Shown here piece after piece: positions 6,583-14,828 of a stretch of 26,311 bases of DNA (position 1 is its first letter; each line of letters opens with the position of its first letter). The position numbers and the translations under genes are program-made. The stretch is from positions 1 through 26,311 of the IMG/VR virus record IMGVR_UViG_3300027833_000193. One strand, written 5' to 3'. Source of the stretch: a virus. The notes below the pieces were generated by a model, which was not told the DNA's origin, made no database searches, and worked only from the letters and a program-made list of their open reading frames with translations.

Positions 6583-8028
6583 ATGGATTTAGATAACATA
6601 TTATCAACACATCCTGCATATGATGAAGTAAGCACCCAAGCACAGTATCTTTATAGAAGTTATGTGGGTGGCCAAACATATAGAGCCGGACATTACTTAA
6701 CACATTACATTGGTGAAGACCAAGGTCCTGGCGACCAGTATGGTAAAAGACTACTAGCAACACCGTTGGACAATCATGTTCAAACAACTATTGATATCTA
6801 TCGTAGCTTTCTGTTTAGAGAAGCACCAAGTAGAGAACTAGGCAGTTTAGCAGGCAACAGCAGTGTTGAAGATTGGATTAACGACACAGACCAAGCAGGA
6901 CAAGGTATGAACAGCTTCTTAAAGACAGCTAACGATATCGCGCTTGTGACAGGAAATATTTGGATACTAGTTGATAAACCAACATATAAAGTGCAAACTA
7001 GAGCAGAAGAAGAAGCATTAGGCATTAGAGCCTATTGTGCTACTTACACTCCTGACAATGTGCTCAATTGGGAATACGAACGCAACATAGCTGGTAAGAT
7101 GGTTCTTAATCATATTAAAGTTAAAGAATCAGACAACGATGAACAAACAACTATAACATGTTGGTATCCAGACTATATTATGCGTTATGTAATAACCAAA
7201 GACAAGAACGGTGATCCAGATGTTATTCACAGTGAACAACAGTTTGAAAACCCATTGGGTTATATACCGTTTGTGAATCATATGCCATTACGCAGTCCTA
7301 TACAAGGTGTGGGATACAGTCTCGTGAGCGATGTTGCGGATGGACAGAGATATATTTACAATCTATTAAGCGAATTAGAGACTACTATTCGTATAAGTGG
7401 ACACCCTACATTAGTTAAGACACAAGCAACCAGTGCCGCAGCAGGTGCAGGTGCTATTATTCAAATGGACAATGATATGGATCCAGGACTTCGCCCATAC
7501 TTACTACAGCCAACAGCTGCAGGAGTAAATGGTATCCTAGACAGTATTGATAAAGTAGTTGAAGGTATACAGCGTATGACACATACAAGCGCCGTGCAAG
7601 CAACTAAAGGATCACCTATTAGTGGAGTAGCATTAACTGTCGAAAGACAATTGTTAAATGCAAAGCTGACAGACATTGCAGACACATTACAAGAAACAGA
7701 ATATAAGTTATGGGATATATGGTTTAACTGGCAAGCAATTGAAGAACCAGCAGACTTTGATATTACATACTCAATGAACTTTGATGCAAAAGATCAACAC
7801 AGTGAGGTTGAATTGTATCGCAAAGCTATCGAGGTAGCACCAAATGGCGCTCTCGTTAAGTTTTTGCAAGAAGATGTAGCAAGGATGCTGATAGACGACC
7901 CAGAAGATTTAAACATTGTCTTAAAGGCTATGAATGAATCTACTGAAGAACCTGAAGCAGAGACGCACGAAATGCCAGACGGCACTATAATGCCAGGTGC
8001 ATCACATGGTGATTTACCAGAGGCATAA
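6583..8028 (+). CDS. Portal protein
   Basis: A 481-residue protein forming the dodecameric ring at the capsid vertex through which DNA passes. Support: its position directly after the large terminase and before scaffold and capsid genes, the length, and portal-like segments such as TPLDNHVQTTIDIYRSFLFR early, a long helix region at VEGIQRMTHTSAVQAT with SGVALTVERQLLNAKLTDI, and an aromatic LWDIWFNW stretch in the wing/stem region. The C-terminus is acidic and His/Met-rich. The start is ATG 6583 with a TAGGA site upstream. Confident as portal; the subfamily is not assigned. Confidence 0.92.
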   Translation: MDLDNILSTHPAYDEVSTQAQYLYRSYVGGQTYRAGHYLTHYIGEDQGPGDQYGKRLLATPLDNHVQTTIDIYRSFLFREAPSRELGSLAGNSSVEDWINDTDQAGQGMNSFLKTANDIALVTGNIWILVDKPTYKVQTRAEEEALGIRAYCATYTPDNVLNWEYERNIAGKMVLNHIKVKESDNDEQTTITCWYPDYIMRYVITKDKNGDPDVIHSEQQFENPLGYIPFVNHMPLRSPIQGVGYSLVSDVADGQRYIYNLLSELETTIRISGHPTLVKTQATSAAAGAGAIIQMDNDMDPGLRPYLLQPTAAGVNGILDSIDKVVEGIQRMTHTSAVQATKGSPISGVALTVERQLLNAKLTDIADTLQETEYKLWDIWFNWQAIEEPADFDITYSMNFDAKDQHSEVELYRKAIEVAPNGALVKFLQEDVARMLIDDPEDLNIVLKAMNESTEEPEAETHEMPDGTIMPGASHGDLPEA

Positions 8029-8089
8029 ATAACATTATACTAGTTTACTTTAGTAGGCTGGATTAACCCTCAAATAGGAGAATACGGAT

Positions 8090-8764
8090 ATGGACGATAA
8101 TACCATAGTTAATACTGAAACTGTTGCTACTGGAGCACAGGATTCAGGAGCAAGTCAAGATAACATCCAGGAAGTGGCTTCATTTTCACAGGAAGATGTG
8201 GATAAGATAGTTGCGAAACGCTTAAAGCAAGTTCAAAAGAAATACGAAGGTATTAATGTTGATGAATATCAACAACTAAAGAGCTTACAAGAGCGTGTTG
8301 AAGAGCAGGAATTAATGGATCGTAAAGATTTTGATGTTCTCTTAAAGAAGACTAAAGACAAGTATGATAACGAAGTTGTTACACTTAAAAGTCAACTAGA
8401 GAGTGTTAAGATTGATGGTGCATTGATTGATGCCGCTTCCAAACAAAAGGGAATAGCGCCAGAGCAAATATCTAAGTTGCTTCGCGATAGTGTAAAGCTG
8501 AACTCAGCAGGTGATGTAGTAATCAATGACAATGACGGACAAGTCCGTTACAATGATGAAGCAACTCCAATGACAGTAGAACAGCTTGTAAAGGAGTTTT
8601 TGGACACAAATACTTTTTATCGTGCAGCAGGTCCAACGGGGACACAGAGCGAAGGCAATGTTTCGATAGCAAACAAACAGAAGTTTGATTTGGGGTCACT
8701 TGATATGACCAACCCTGAACACCGTAAAATCTTTAAAGAGATGAAGGCGTCAGGGAAACTATAA
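8090..8764 (+). CDS. Capsid scaffolding protein
   Basis: A 224-residue, highly charged helical protein between portal and major capsid genes. The N-terminus is flexible and acidic, then SQEDVDKIVAKRLKQVQKKY begins a coiled coil running to about residue 110 (RVEEQELMDRKDFDVLLKK). The C-terminal part ends with NPEHRKIFKEMKASGKL, a basic end typical of scaffolds that bind the capsid protein. These features match phage scaffold proteins of the DUF4355-like type. No protease signature was seen, so it probably leaves the procapsid by another route or host protease. The start is ATG 8090 with TAGGAGAA upstream. Confidence 0.85.
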   Translation: MDDNTIVNTETVATGAQDSGASQDNIQEVASFSQEDVDKIVAKRLKQVQKKYEGINVDEYQQLKSLQERVEEQELMDRKDFDVLLKKTKDKYDNEVVTLKSQLESVKIDGALIDAASKQKGIAPEQISKLLRDSVKLNSAGDVVINDNDGQVRYNDEATPMTVEQLVKEFLDTNTFYRAAGPTGTQSEGNVSIANKQKFDLGSLDMTNPEHRKIFKEMKASGKL

Positions 8765-8784
8765 CTTAAATAAGGATAATAATC

Positions 8785-9597
8785 ATGGCTTTTAATACAG
8801 CATACGACTTAGACGCACTTATGGTGCCTACTAAGACCCAAGCAATTTTCACAGCACAAGAAAATAGCTTATACCTACCTGGAACAATGATTCCACAGGT
8901 AAAAGTGAACTCAGGTTCATTCTCAATCCAAGTCCCAGTATTTGGACAAGTAGCAGCTACAGAACTTACAGCAGCATCTCACGCAGGTGACGACTTTGCA
9001 GTAACTAATGTAACAGCAGCTAAAGTTAGCATTGATGCTAACATCTTTGCCGCTCGCGATGTAATTCGTGACTTAGGCGATATCGACCCTATGGAATTAG
9101 GTCGTGTTTTAGGTAAATCTGTTGCACTAGCATTTGATACTTCTGTATCAACACTAATGACAGATGCGTCTATTACTCAAACAGCAGTAACAGGTGGATC
9201 GGTTGATACAACTGAGCTATTTACAGCAGCAGCAGTATTACGCGGTAACGGCGAAATGGGACAGCTTTTTGCAATCCTATCACCAGCAGCGGCAGCAGGC
9301 TTGCTAACACAAATTGGCACATCTGCTTATGCAGGTTCAGATCTACAAAATTCAGCAATGACAAATTCATATGTTGGTAATGTAGCTGGAATCCAGGTAT
9401 ATCAATCAGCTAGCATTTTAGCTGGTGCTGATGGAACTGTATTCTCTGAAGATGCATTCCGTATTGCAATGTTTAAAAATGTTGATCTAGAAGCACAGCG
9501 TAGAGCTGCTGCGGTTGGAACAGACATCGTTGCATCACTACATGCAGGCGTTGGCATCACTGATGTTACTCGTGCATATAGAATGACTACTGCTTAA
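8785..9597 (+). CDS. Major capsid protein
   Basis: A 270-residue, Ala-rich protein after the scaffold gene, with the codon use of a highly expressed gene (more GCT/CGT/GGT than its neighbours). The sequence fits a small HK97-fold coat protein: an N-arm up to about residue 40, a beta-rich ESGxF-like start (NSGSFSIQVPVFGQV), a spine-helix region (IDPMELGRVLGKSVALAFD), and an A-domain C-terminal part with FRIAMFKNVDLEAQ. No separate decoration gene or prohead protease is seen next to it. A strong AAGGATAAT site precedes ATG 8785. Just after the stop lie a 14-base palindrome and a 9-bp hairpin. Confidence 0.92.
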   Translation: MAFNTAYDLDALMVPTKTQAIFTAQENSLYLPGTMIPQVKVNSGSFSIQVPVFGQVAATELTAASHAGDDFAVTNVTAAKVSIDANIFAARDVIRDLGDIDPMELGRVLGKSVALAFDTSVSTLMTDASITQTAVTGGSVDTTELFTAAAVLRGNGEMGQLFAILSPAAAAGLLTQIGTSAYAGSDLQNSAMTNSYVGNVAGIQVYQSASILAGADGTVFSEDAFRIAMFKNVDLEAQRRAAAVGTDIVASLHAGVGITDVTRAYRMTTA

Positions 9598-9632
9598 TAT
9601 TAAGCAAAGAGCAGTGGACATTAGTCCACTGC
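9592..9632 (+). promoter_or_regulatory. Palindrome and hairpin after the capsid gene
   Basis: GCTTAATATTAAGC (9592-9605) is a perfect 14-base palindrome spanning the capsid stop codon. It is followed by a perfect 9-bp stem, GCAGTGGAC/GTCCACTGC with loop ATTA (9611-9632). No T-run follows, so it is unlikely to be an efficient intrinsic terminator. It may protect the abundant capsid mRNA from 3' exonucleases, act as a processing site, or partly attenuate downstream expression. Confidence 0.65.
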
Positions 9633-9651
9633 AATAAACCTGGAGATAAAG

Positions 9652-10071
9652 ATGGCATTTGCTACAAACCAAATACTACAAGAATATGTAAACGACATCT
9701 TCGAACACGGTGTTGATGACTGGACAGATGAATTAAACAAAGCAGAAGGTGATGTGATTAATCAGATCAAAGTCCGCTATTGGAACAAGATGCATAGTAG
9801 AAGTGCTTTTGATAAAACAAAACTTACCTCTACACAATGGACTCGTGCCACTGTTTATCGTGCTTTAAGCACACACATTATGCCCAAGTTATCTACCTAT
9901 CGTGTAGATGATGTGTTCATGGAGCAAATAAAGTTTTATAAAGAACAATACGCTGAGGAACTAGACACACAGTTTGCAGTAGGTATCGAATATGATGCTG
10001 ATGGCAGTGGTGATGTTGACCCGGATTCGGAAGTTACTGAGTGGGATGTTACTAATAGGCTTTATCGATGA
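9652..10071 (+). CDS. Head-tail connector / adaptor protein
   Basis: A 139-residue protein directly after the capsid gene, where connector (gp6/gp15-like) genes usually lie. It is mostly helical, with a long C-terminal region ending WDVTNRLYR. Residues 113-127 read EYDADGSGDVDPDSE, close to an EF-hand loop (Asp115, Asp117, Ser119, Asp121, Val122, with Glu127 one place later than canonical), suggesting a bound Ca2+. Similar DxDxSG loops near an Arg-Tyr-Arg end occur in other phage connector proteins. The start is ATG 9652 with CTGGAGA upstream; the 3' end overlaps the next gene by 4 bases. Confidence 0.75.
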   Translation: MAFATNQILQEYVNDIFEHGVDDWTDELNKAEGDVINQIKVRYWNKMHSRSAFDKTKLTSTQWTRATVYRALSTHIMPKLSTYRVDDVFMEQIKFYKEQYAEELDTQFAVGIEYDADGSGDVDPDSEVTEWDVTNRLYR

Positions 10072-10478
10072 GCAGTATACGAGAACAAATAGTATCTAAG
10101 ATTTACAGTGCTCTAAGCAATCAGAGAACTGTGAAGCTTGGGGTAGTAAAGCGTGATCCAATTATCCCTGATGAATTACCTAGAACTGGTTTTCCAGCAC
10201 TAAGTATTGAATCCACTGACGAAGAAAGAACACCACTGACAAGCACCATGTATGAAAGTATAATGGAAGTTGAATGTGTTGTTTATGTTAATGGAGCCAA
10301 CAGAGATAGTCAACGCAATGAAGTATTATTTGCAGTCGAGAATAAAATATTGGCTGATGTAGAAATAAAGGCTTTGGTGAGTGATATTTATGTCACCAGG
10401 ATAGAGAACATAGAGAACGGTCAAGCTAGTCCATACGCAAGTAGTAGATTAGTCTTTACAGTTCGATATTGTTATTAA
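10068..10478 (+). CDS. Tail terminator / tail completion protein
   Basis: A 136-residue protein with an alpha-beta pattern of tail terminators (lambda gpU-like position): an N-terminal helix (REQIVSKIYSAL), a central strand region PALSIESTDEERTPLTSTMYE, strands MEVECVVYVNG, a helix NEVLFAVENKIL, and a final strand LVFTVRYCY. It starts at ATG 10068 overlapping the connector stop (ATGA) and lies just before the major tail protein. The assignment rests on order, size and predicted fold rather than a diagnostic motif. A minor tail completion protein is the alternative. Confidence 0.7.
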   Translation: MSSIREQIVSKIYSALSNQRTVKLGVVKRDPIIPDELPRTGFPALSIESTDEERTPLTSTMYESIMEVECVVYVNGANRDSQRNEVLFAVENKILADVEIKALVSDIYVTRIENIENGQASPYASSRLVFTVRYCY

Positions 10479-10502
10479 TGTTTAATATAGGAGAATATAA
10501 AC

Positions 10503-10907
10503 ATGGCATGTTATGAAGGACGCAATGGCGTCGTAAAAACAGGTGTAGTAGGATCTGAGGTAGCTGTTGCACAGTTAACTTCTTACACTATTACAGAGAC
10601 AGCTGACACAGCTGAATGCACACACTTTGACACCGCTGGTTTCAGAGAATATAAAACTACTTTCCGTTCGTGGGAACTTAGTGCAGATATGGTTTGGGAC
10701 CGTCAAGACGGTGACCTTACTGTAGGTAGTGAAGTAGCAATCGAAGTATTTCCTGAAGGTGATACAGACGGTGTTACTGACTGGTTAATTTCTGGAGCAG
10801 TTGCTATTATTACATCTATGGATGTAACAGCAGCAACAGAAGACAATGTTACAGCATCTGTTACTATGCAGGGTTCTGGCGCATTAGTTCGTGCAGCAGC
10901 AGGTTAA
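10503..10907 (+). CDS. Major tail tube protein
   Basis: A 134-residue, beta-rich protein preceded by a strong ATAGGAGAA site. Segments TSYTITETADTAECTHFDTAGFRE and SWELSADMVWD are typical of small gpV-like tail tube subunits, where a long loop and a two-sheet barrel polymerise into hexameric rings. The short C-terminus has no added Ig-like domain. Codon use resembles the capsid gene (CGT, GGT), fitting high expression. Its presence, with a tape measure and the G/GT chaperones, supports a long flexible siphovirus tail; no sheath gene was found. Confidence 0.85.
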   Translation: MACYEGRNGVVKTGVVGSEVAVAQLTSYTITETADTAECTHFDTAGFREYKTTFRSWELSADMVWDRQDGDLTVGSEVAIEVFPEGDTDGVTDWLISGAVAIITSMDVTAATEDNVTASVTMQGSGALVRAAAG

Positions 10908-10915
10908 TACATACT

Positions 10916-11212
10916 ATGGGCAATCAATCAAAAGCGGTTATGAAAGACCTCAAGCGAGAGATTGCCCATGACTTTAAGGACTATAATAAAGATCTATTAG
11001 ATAACTTAAAGAAGAACACGCCAGTAGGCACTAGCGGAAAAGCACGCCAAGGCTGGAAGAATAAATACAATAACGAGATTGGAAAGAAAAGCAAATACAA
11101 TCTAGTTGAGAATAAAGTCCCCTACATTGGTGTCCTAGACACTGGTAGCAGTAATCAAGCGCCAAATGGCATTGTAAAGCCTGCATTAACTAAAACAAAA
11201 CAAGGAAAATAA
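10916..11212 (+). CDS. HK97 gp10-like head-tail joining / tail completion protein
   Basis: A 98-residue basic protein. The central and C-terminal motif NKVPYIGVLDTGSSNQAPNGIVKPAL is characteristic of the HK97 gp10 / lambda gpZ-like tail completion family (Y-x(2)-V-L-x-x-G-x(2)-QAP-G). The N-terminus is a helix rich in Lys and Asp. Unusually for this family it lies after, not before, the major tail gene. It starts 8 bases after the tail tube stop. The next gene follows after one base. Confidence 0.75.
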   Translation: MGNQSKAVMKDLKREIAHDFKDYNKDLLDNLKKNTPVGTSGKARQGWKNKYNNEIGKKSKYNLVENKVPYIGVLDTGSSNQAPNGIVKPALTKTKQGK

Positions 11213-11213
11213 A

Positions 11214-11549
11214 ATGAGCGTAATTAATAAAGCAAGTGATCACTTCAAAGAGATCGTATCACAAGGAATGAAAAGTATTGAAGTCCCAGAATGGGGTTCA
11301 ACATTATACTTTAAGGCAGCAGTTAGTTTTGCCGCAGAACAAAAAGTAATACAACTACACACTGAAGGCAAGCAAGTGGAAGCACTATGTGAGTCATTAG
11401 TTAACCGTGCATGTGATGCAGACGGTAAGCGAGTATTTAAATCAGCTGATAAGGTAATACTAATGAACAGTGTTGACCCAGCAGTTATCTTGCGTGTGGT
11501 TAACCAGATGAATGCACTAGAGGTTGCACCAGACGACTTGGGAAACTAA
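11214..11549 (+). CDS. Tail assembly chaperone G-like
   Basis: A 111-residue zero-frame product. It lies between the tail tube and tape measure genes, as lambda G does. The sequence has a conserved-looking central region (VEALCESLVNRACDADGKRVFKSADKVILMNSVDPAVI) similar in style to gpG-type chaperones that coat the tape measure protein before tube polymerisation. The stop TAA at 11547-11549 directly follows a slippery heptamer. The start is ATG 11214 with AAGGA upstream. The longer GT form is listed separately. Confidence 0.8.
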   Translation: MSVINKASDHFKEIVSQGMKSIEVPEWGSTLYFKAAVSFAAEQKVIQLHTEGKQVEALCESLVNRACDADGKRVFKSADKVILMNSVDPAVILRVVNQMNALEVAPDDLGN

Positions 11550-11698
11550 TAAAGGACAAGGAGATATTCTTCTTGTTCCAGTTAGCAGAACAACTTCATA
11601 TACCAGTTGGCGAGTTAATGAATCGCCTTACTAGAATAGAGCTTCAAGCATGGGCCAAATATTATGAACATAAGGCACAATTAGCCAAAAGGAAATAG
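11214..11698 (+). CDS. Tail assembly chaperone GT-like frameshift product
   Basis: A -1 shift at GGGAAAC (11540-11546) would bypass the zero-frame stop and add 50 residues from CTA 11546 to TAG 11696-11698, giving 161 residues. The added segment begins LIKDKEIFFLFQLAEQLHIP and continues with GELMNRLTRIELQAWAKYY. The MNRLT..EL..W..YY pattern is the classic end of phage T-type chaperones, which bind tail tube subunits while G binds the tape measure. No independent start or ribosome binding site for this segment is evident, and the tape measure gene begins 5 bases later. All parts of a canonical frameshift site are present. Confidence 0.85.
11540..11579 (+). promoter_or_regulatory. Programmed -1 ribosomal frameshift signal
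   Basis: Slippery heptamer G GGA AAC (11540-11546) in the zero frame, followed directly by TAA. A 7-base spacer leads to a hairpin at 11554-11579. Its stem pairs GGACAAGGAGA with TCTTCTTGTTCC around a TAT loop, 11 pairs with one bulged T and one G-T. Slip sequence, spacer and stimulator match the -1 frameshift rule known from lambda G-T (G GGA AAG) and retroviruses. Confidence 0.85.
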
Positions 11699-11703
11699 GA
11701 CAC

Positions 11704-14700
11704 ATGACAACTAGATACGATATATTAATTGAAGCAAACGATAAAGCTAGTAAGAATATCAAGGCCATTAATGTTGCATTAAAGAAAACAGATACTAATG
11801 CAACAAAGGCTGCTAAAGCAGTTGGTAAAATGAGTGGCAATTTAGCTAAGGCGAGCTTTAAGGTAGCCACTGGTGGTATGAAGGGCTTAGCGGCCGCAAC
11901 AGTAGCGGCAACAGCCGCTTTTGTCGTTTTTGGAACCAAGAGTATTAACGCACTAGATGAGCTTGGAAAACTAAGCACAAAGTTAGGTGTTAGCACAAAG
12001 TTCCTAAGTGAATACGGCGCAGTAGCTGATAAGGCTGGACTAAGTCAAACACAGTTCTCTACAGGTGTGCAACGATTCCTAAGGCGATTGGGTGAAGCAC
12101 AACAAGGAACTGGTGAACTACTCAAGCCACTTAAAGCACTGGGTATTGAACTCAAAGACAACAATGGTAACTTCCGTGAAGGCACAGAAGTGTTTCAGGA
12201 ATACATTAAAAGTCTGGGTGAGATGGAAAATGCACAACAAGCATTAGCATTTGGCACAAAAGGTTTTGATACTGAAGGTGTTGCATTTATTAACATCGCC
12301 AAACTAGGCACAGCAGCAATTAACGAATTAAAACAATCAGCAAGGGATGCTGGACAAGTAGTAGATGATAGACTAGTCAAAGCGGCAGAGGATGCTAAAA
12401 CTGCACTCGGTAAACTAGCTGATATTGCAGGCGGTTTTGGGAAGCAGTTCTTTGGTAACTTAGCAGCACCATTAGCAACATTTGCAGACGATCTAAGAGC
12501 TAAAATAAATGAAGCTGTAAAAGGCGCTGGTGGAATGGAGCAGTTTAGTAAGAAACTTGCTGGCAGTTTCCTTGGAGCAGTAGCTGATACCCTAGAAGCA
12601 TTTGGAGAACTGTTTAATGGTTTTGCCAACACCATGCGAATACTTGGTAATGTAGTTAAGATAGTGTTAAGTAAGATTCCAGCTGAGTTAACAGGTGGCG
12701 TTCAATTTGAGATTTCCGACGGTAGCCTAGACACGAGAATCGAAGCTTTAAACACACAGTTAGAACAAACAATTAAGTTAAGAGACGAGCTACAAGAAAA
12801 TCAAGATATGCAAGGGTGGAAGAAATGGATTCCAAAGTTTGCACCAGGAGGGTCACCTCTAAGTGCAGGTAGCACATTTGTAACACCTGTAAACGATTTA
12901 GGGAAGCTTGACTTACAGATAGTCCAAATTCAAAAGAACATAAAAGCATTAGAAAATGTAACACCGTTGCATTTAGATCTTATTCCATCTGATTTATTAG
13001 CTGAAGGTGGCACACTTGACACTGGTATAAAAAAACTAAGAGACTGGAAAAAAGAGATGCAAGCCCCAATTGCATTGCCAGCTCGTAAACCAGGTGATCA
13101 TCATCCAGACTCACCAAAAGCAAAAACAGATACCACAATTGCAATGGAAGTTGCAGCAATTGATGCACTTATAGCTAAAAACAAAGCATTAATGCCTCAA
13201 CAATCTCAACTAATAGCACAATATGAAGCGTTGAGAGTTAAGATAAGCGAATTTAAAGATAAACTTGGTGAAGGAACAGCTGCAACAGATGAACAAAAGA
13301 CTGCACTTAACGAACTACTTAAATCAGCAACTGAAGAAAAGAATATACTACACAGTCGTATTAAGATGGGTGAAACTGTTAATGCAATATACCAATCAAG
13401 TGCAACTGCATTAGCTACATTAAAAACAAAAGAAACAGAACTTGAAAGTGCAATAACTCAAACTGTAGCTACATTAAAAGATGAAAGATTTGCAACAGAA
13501 GAAAGAAAAGCATTATTAATAGCACTTAAGGCTGCACTCGCAGAGAATCAGATTGCACAAGACAAGTTAACAGGCACATATAAAGAAGCAGCCAAGCCAA
13601 TGGAAACATTAGCTGAGTTTATGGCTAAAATAACAGAACAAGGCAAATTAGCAACAAACGCAAGTTACAATTTACAGACCGCAATTAACATAATGACAGC
13701 TGATATAATTGCAGGACGAGGCAATATAATAGAACTAGCGGCAGCACTAGAGATACTTAATGGCATGCTAGAGAAAACAGATAAAGCATCTAAAACATTA
13801 AGTGTAGGCGAAGATGCTAAAGAAAGATTAGATGCATTAGTTAAAGAAACAGAATATACACCTAGACTAGTAGCGGCACTTAAAGAACTTGGTGCAACAA
13901 GAGAACAACTACTTAACCTTGGCGTTGTAGATGAAACAATGCAAGAGTCAATGGTTAAAAGACTAGATATGTTGCGTGAAGAACAGAACATGGCTCCGGA
14001 CATACTTAAATATTTGCAAGATAAGTATGATCTTACAATGAAAGAAGCTGAAGCATTGGGACTGGTAAATGAAGCAAGTTTAACTGCAACAGAAACACTG
14101 TTCAAAGGCATGGATGAGAATCTTAAGAAGTTTAATGAAATTGAAGCTACACTTAACAATGCAGACGCCATAGAAGACTTAGCAGCTAAGTATGGAACTT
14201 CAACTGCAAATATTATAGCATTCTTAGAAGAAGCACAAAGCAGGATATCTGTATTCAAAGACGAAACTACAACCATAGCTGGTATTATAAGTGATACTTG
14301 GGACCAGATGGGTAAGAACATGGCAGCCGGTATAGCACAAGGTATTATGAAGGGTGAAGGACTGTTTAACAGCTTTAGTGGCTTCTTAAAGAACTTCGCT
14401 AACCAAGTTATAACACAGATTATACAAAAGATGCTAGTTCAGCCAATGATAAATCAAATGACACAATTTGGTAGTAGCCTTATGGGCGGACTTGGCGGTG
14501 GCGGAATGAGTGGTGGTGGCAATGGAATTGCAGGACTCATAAGCAGTGGATTGAAGTATTTCGCAGGTGGATTTGCCGAAGGTGGTAATATACCAGGTGG
14601 TAAGTTTGGACTGGTTGGAGAGAACGGTCCAGAATTTATAAATGGTCCAGCGAGAATTACGCCAATGAACAATGATATAAATAGTAGTGAAGGCTTAACA

Positions 14701-14826
14701 GTTAACTTCAATATTAACGCAATATCCACTTCAGACGGGACTAGCTTTATCTTAGAGCATAAGAAAGAGATTACCGGAGTAATACAAAACGCATACAACA
14801 AGCGAGGCCGACAAGGAATCTATTAA
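11704..14826 (+). CDS. Tail tape measure protein
   Basis: A 1040-residue protein that sets tail length and may reach the host membrane during DNA entry. The N-terminus (TRYDILIEANDKASKNIKAI) is typical, followed by a hydrophobic stretch at about residues 60-80 (GGMKGLAAATVAATAAFVVFG). Then come long coiled-coil regions rich in Ala, Lys and Glu, with several repeated helix patterns between residues about 480 and 870. The C-terminal part is Gly-rich (MGGLGGGGMSGGGNGIAG), then FAEGGNIPGGKFGLVGENGPE, a common lambda gpH-like ending. At about 1.5 angstrom per residue this would give a tail near 150 nm. It starts 5 bases after the chaperone frameshift frame ends. Confidence 0.93.
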   Translation: MTTRYDILIEANDKASKNIKAINVALKKTDTNATKAAKAVGKMSGNLAKASFKVATGGMKGLAAATVAATAAFVVFGTKSINALDELGKLSTKLGVSTKFLSEYGAVADKAGLSQTQFSTGVQRFLRRLGEAQQGTGELLKPLKALGIELKDNNGNFREGTEVFQEYIKSLGEMENAQQALAFGTKGFDTEGVAFINIAKLGTAAINELKQSARDAGQVVDDRLVKAAEDAKTALGKLADIAGGFGKQFFGNLAAPLATFADDLRAKINEAVKGAGGMEQFSKKLAGSFLGAVADTLEAFGELFNGFANTMRILGNVVKIVLSKIPAELTGGVQFEISDGSLDTRIEALNTQLEQTIKLRDELQENQDMQGWKKWIPKFAPGGSPLSAGSTFVTPVNDLGKLDLQIVQIQKNIKALENVTPLHLDLIPSDLLAEGGTLDTGIKKLRDWKKEMQAPIALPARKPGDHHPDSPKAKTDTTIAMEVAAIDALIAKNKALMPQQSQLIAQYEALRVKISEFKDKLGEGTAATDEQKTALNELLKSATEEKNILHSRIKMGETVNAIYQSSATALATLKTKETELESAITQTVATLKDERFATEERKALLIALKAALAENQIAQDKLTGTYKEAAKPMETLAEFMAKITEQGKLATNASYNLQTAINIMTADIIAGRGNIIELAAALEILNGMLEKTDKASKTLSVGEDAKERLDALVKETEYTPRLVAALKELGATREQLLNLGVVDETMQESMVKRLDMLREEQNMAPDILKYLQDKYDLTMKEAEALGLVNEASLTATETLFKGMDENLKKFNEIEATLNNADAIEDLAAKYGTSTANIIAFLEEAQSRISVFKDETTTIAGIISDTWDQMGKNMAAGIAQGIMKGEGLFNSFSGFLKNFANQVITQIIQKMLVQPMINQMTQFGSSLMGGLGGGGMSGGGNGIAGLISSGLKYFAGGFAEGGNIPGGKFGLVGENGPEFINGPARITPMNNDINSSEGLTVNFNINAISTSDGTSFILEHKKEITGVIQNAYNKRGRQGIY

Positions 14827-14828
14827 TT

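Noticed and set aside
13665-14321. Long minus-strand open frame (218 codons) inside the tape measure gene
   Set aside because: It is antisense to a clear gene, has the Ser/Leu-rich make-up of a reversed Ala/Lys/Thr coding strand, has no ribosome binding site, and no other minus-strand gene is supported.
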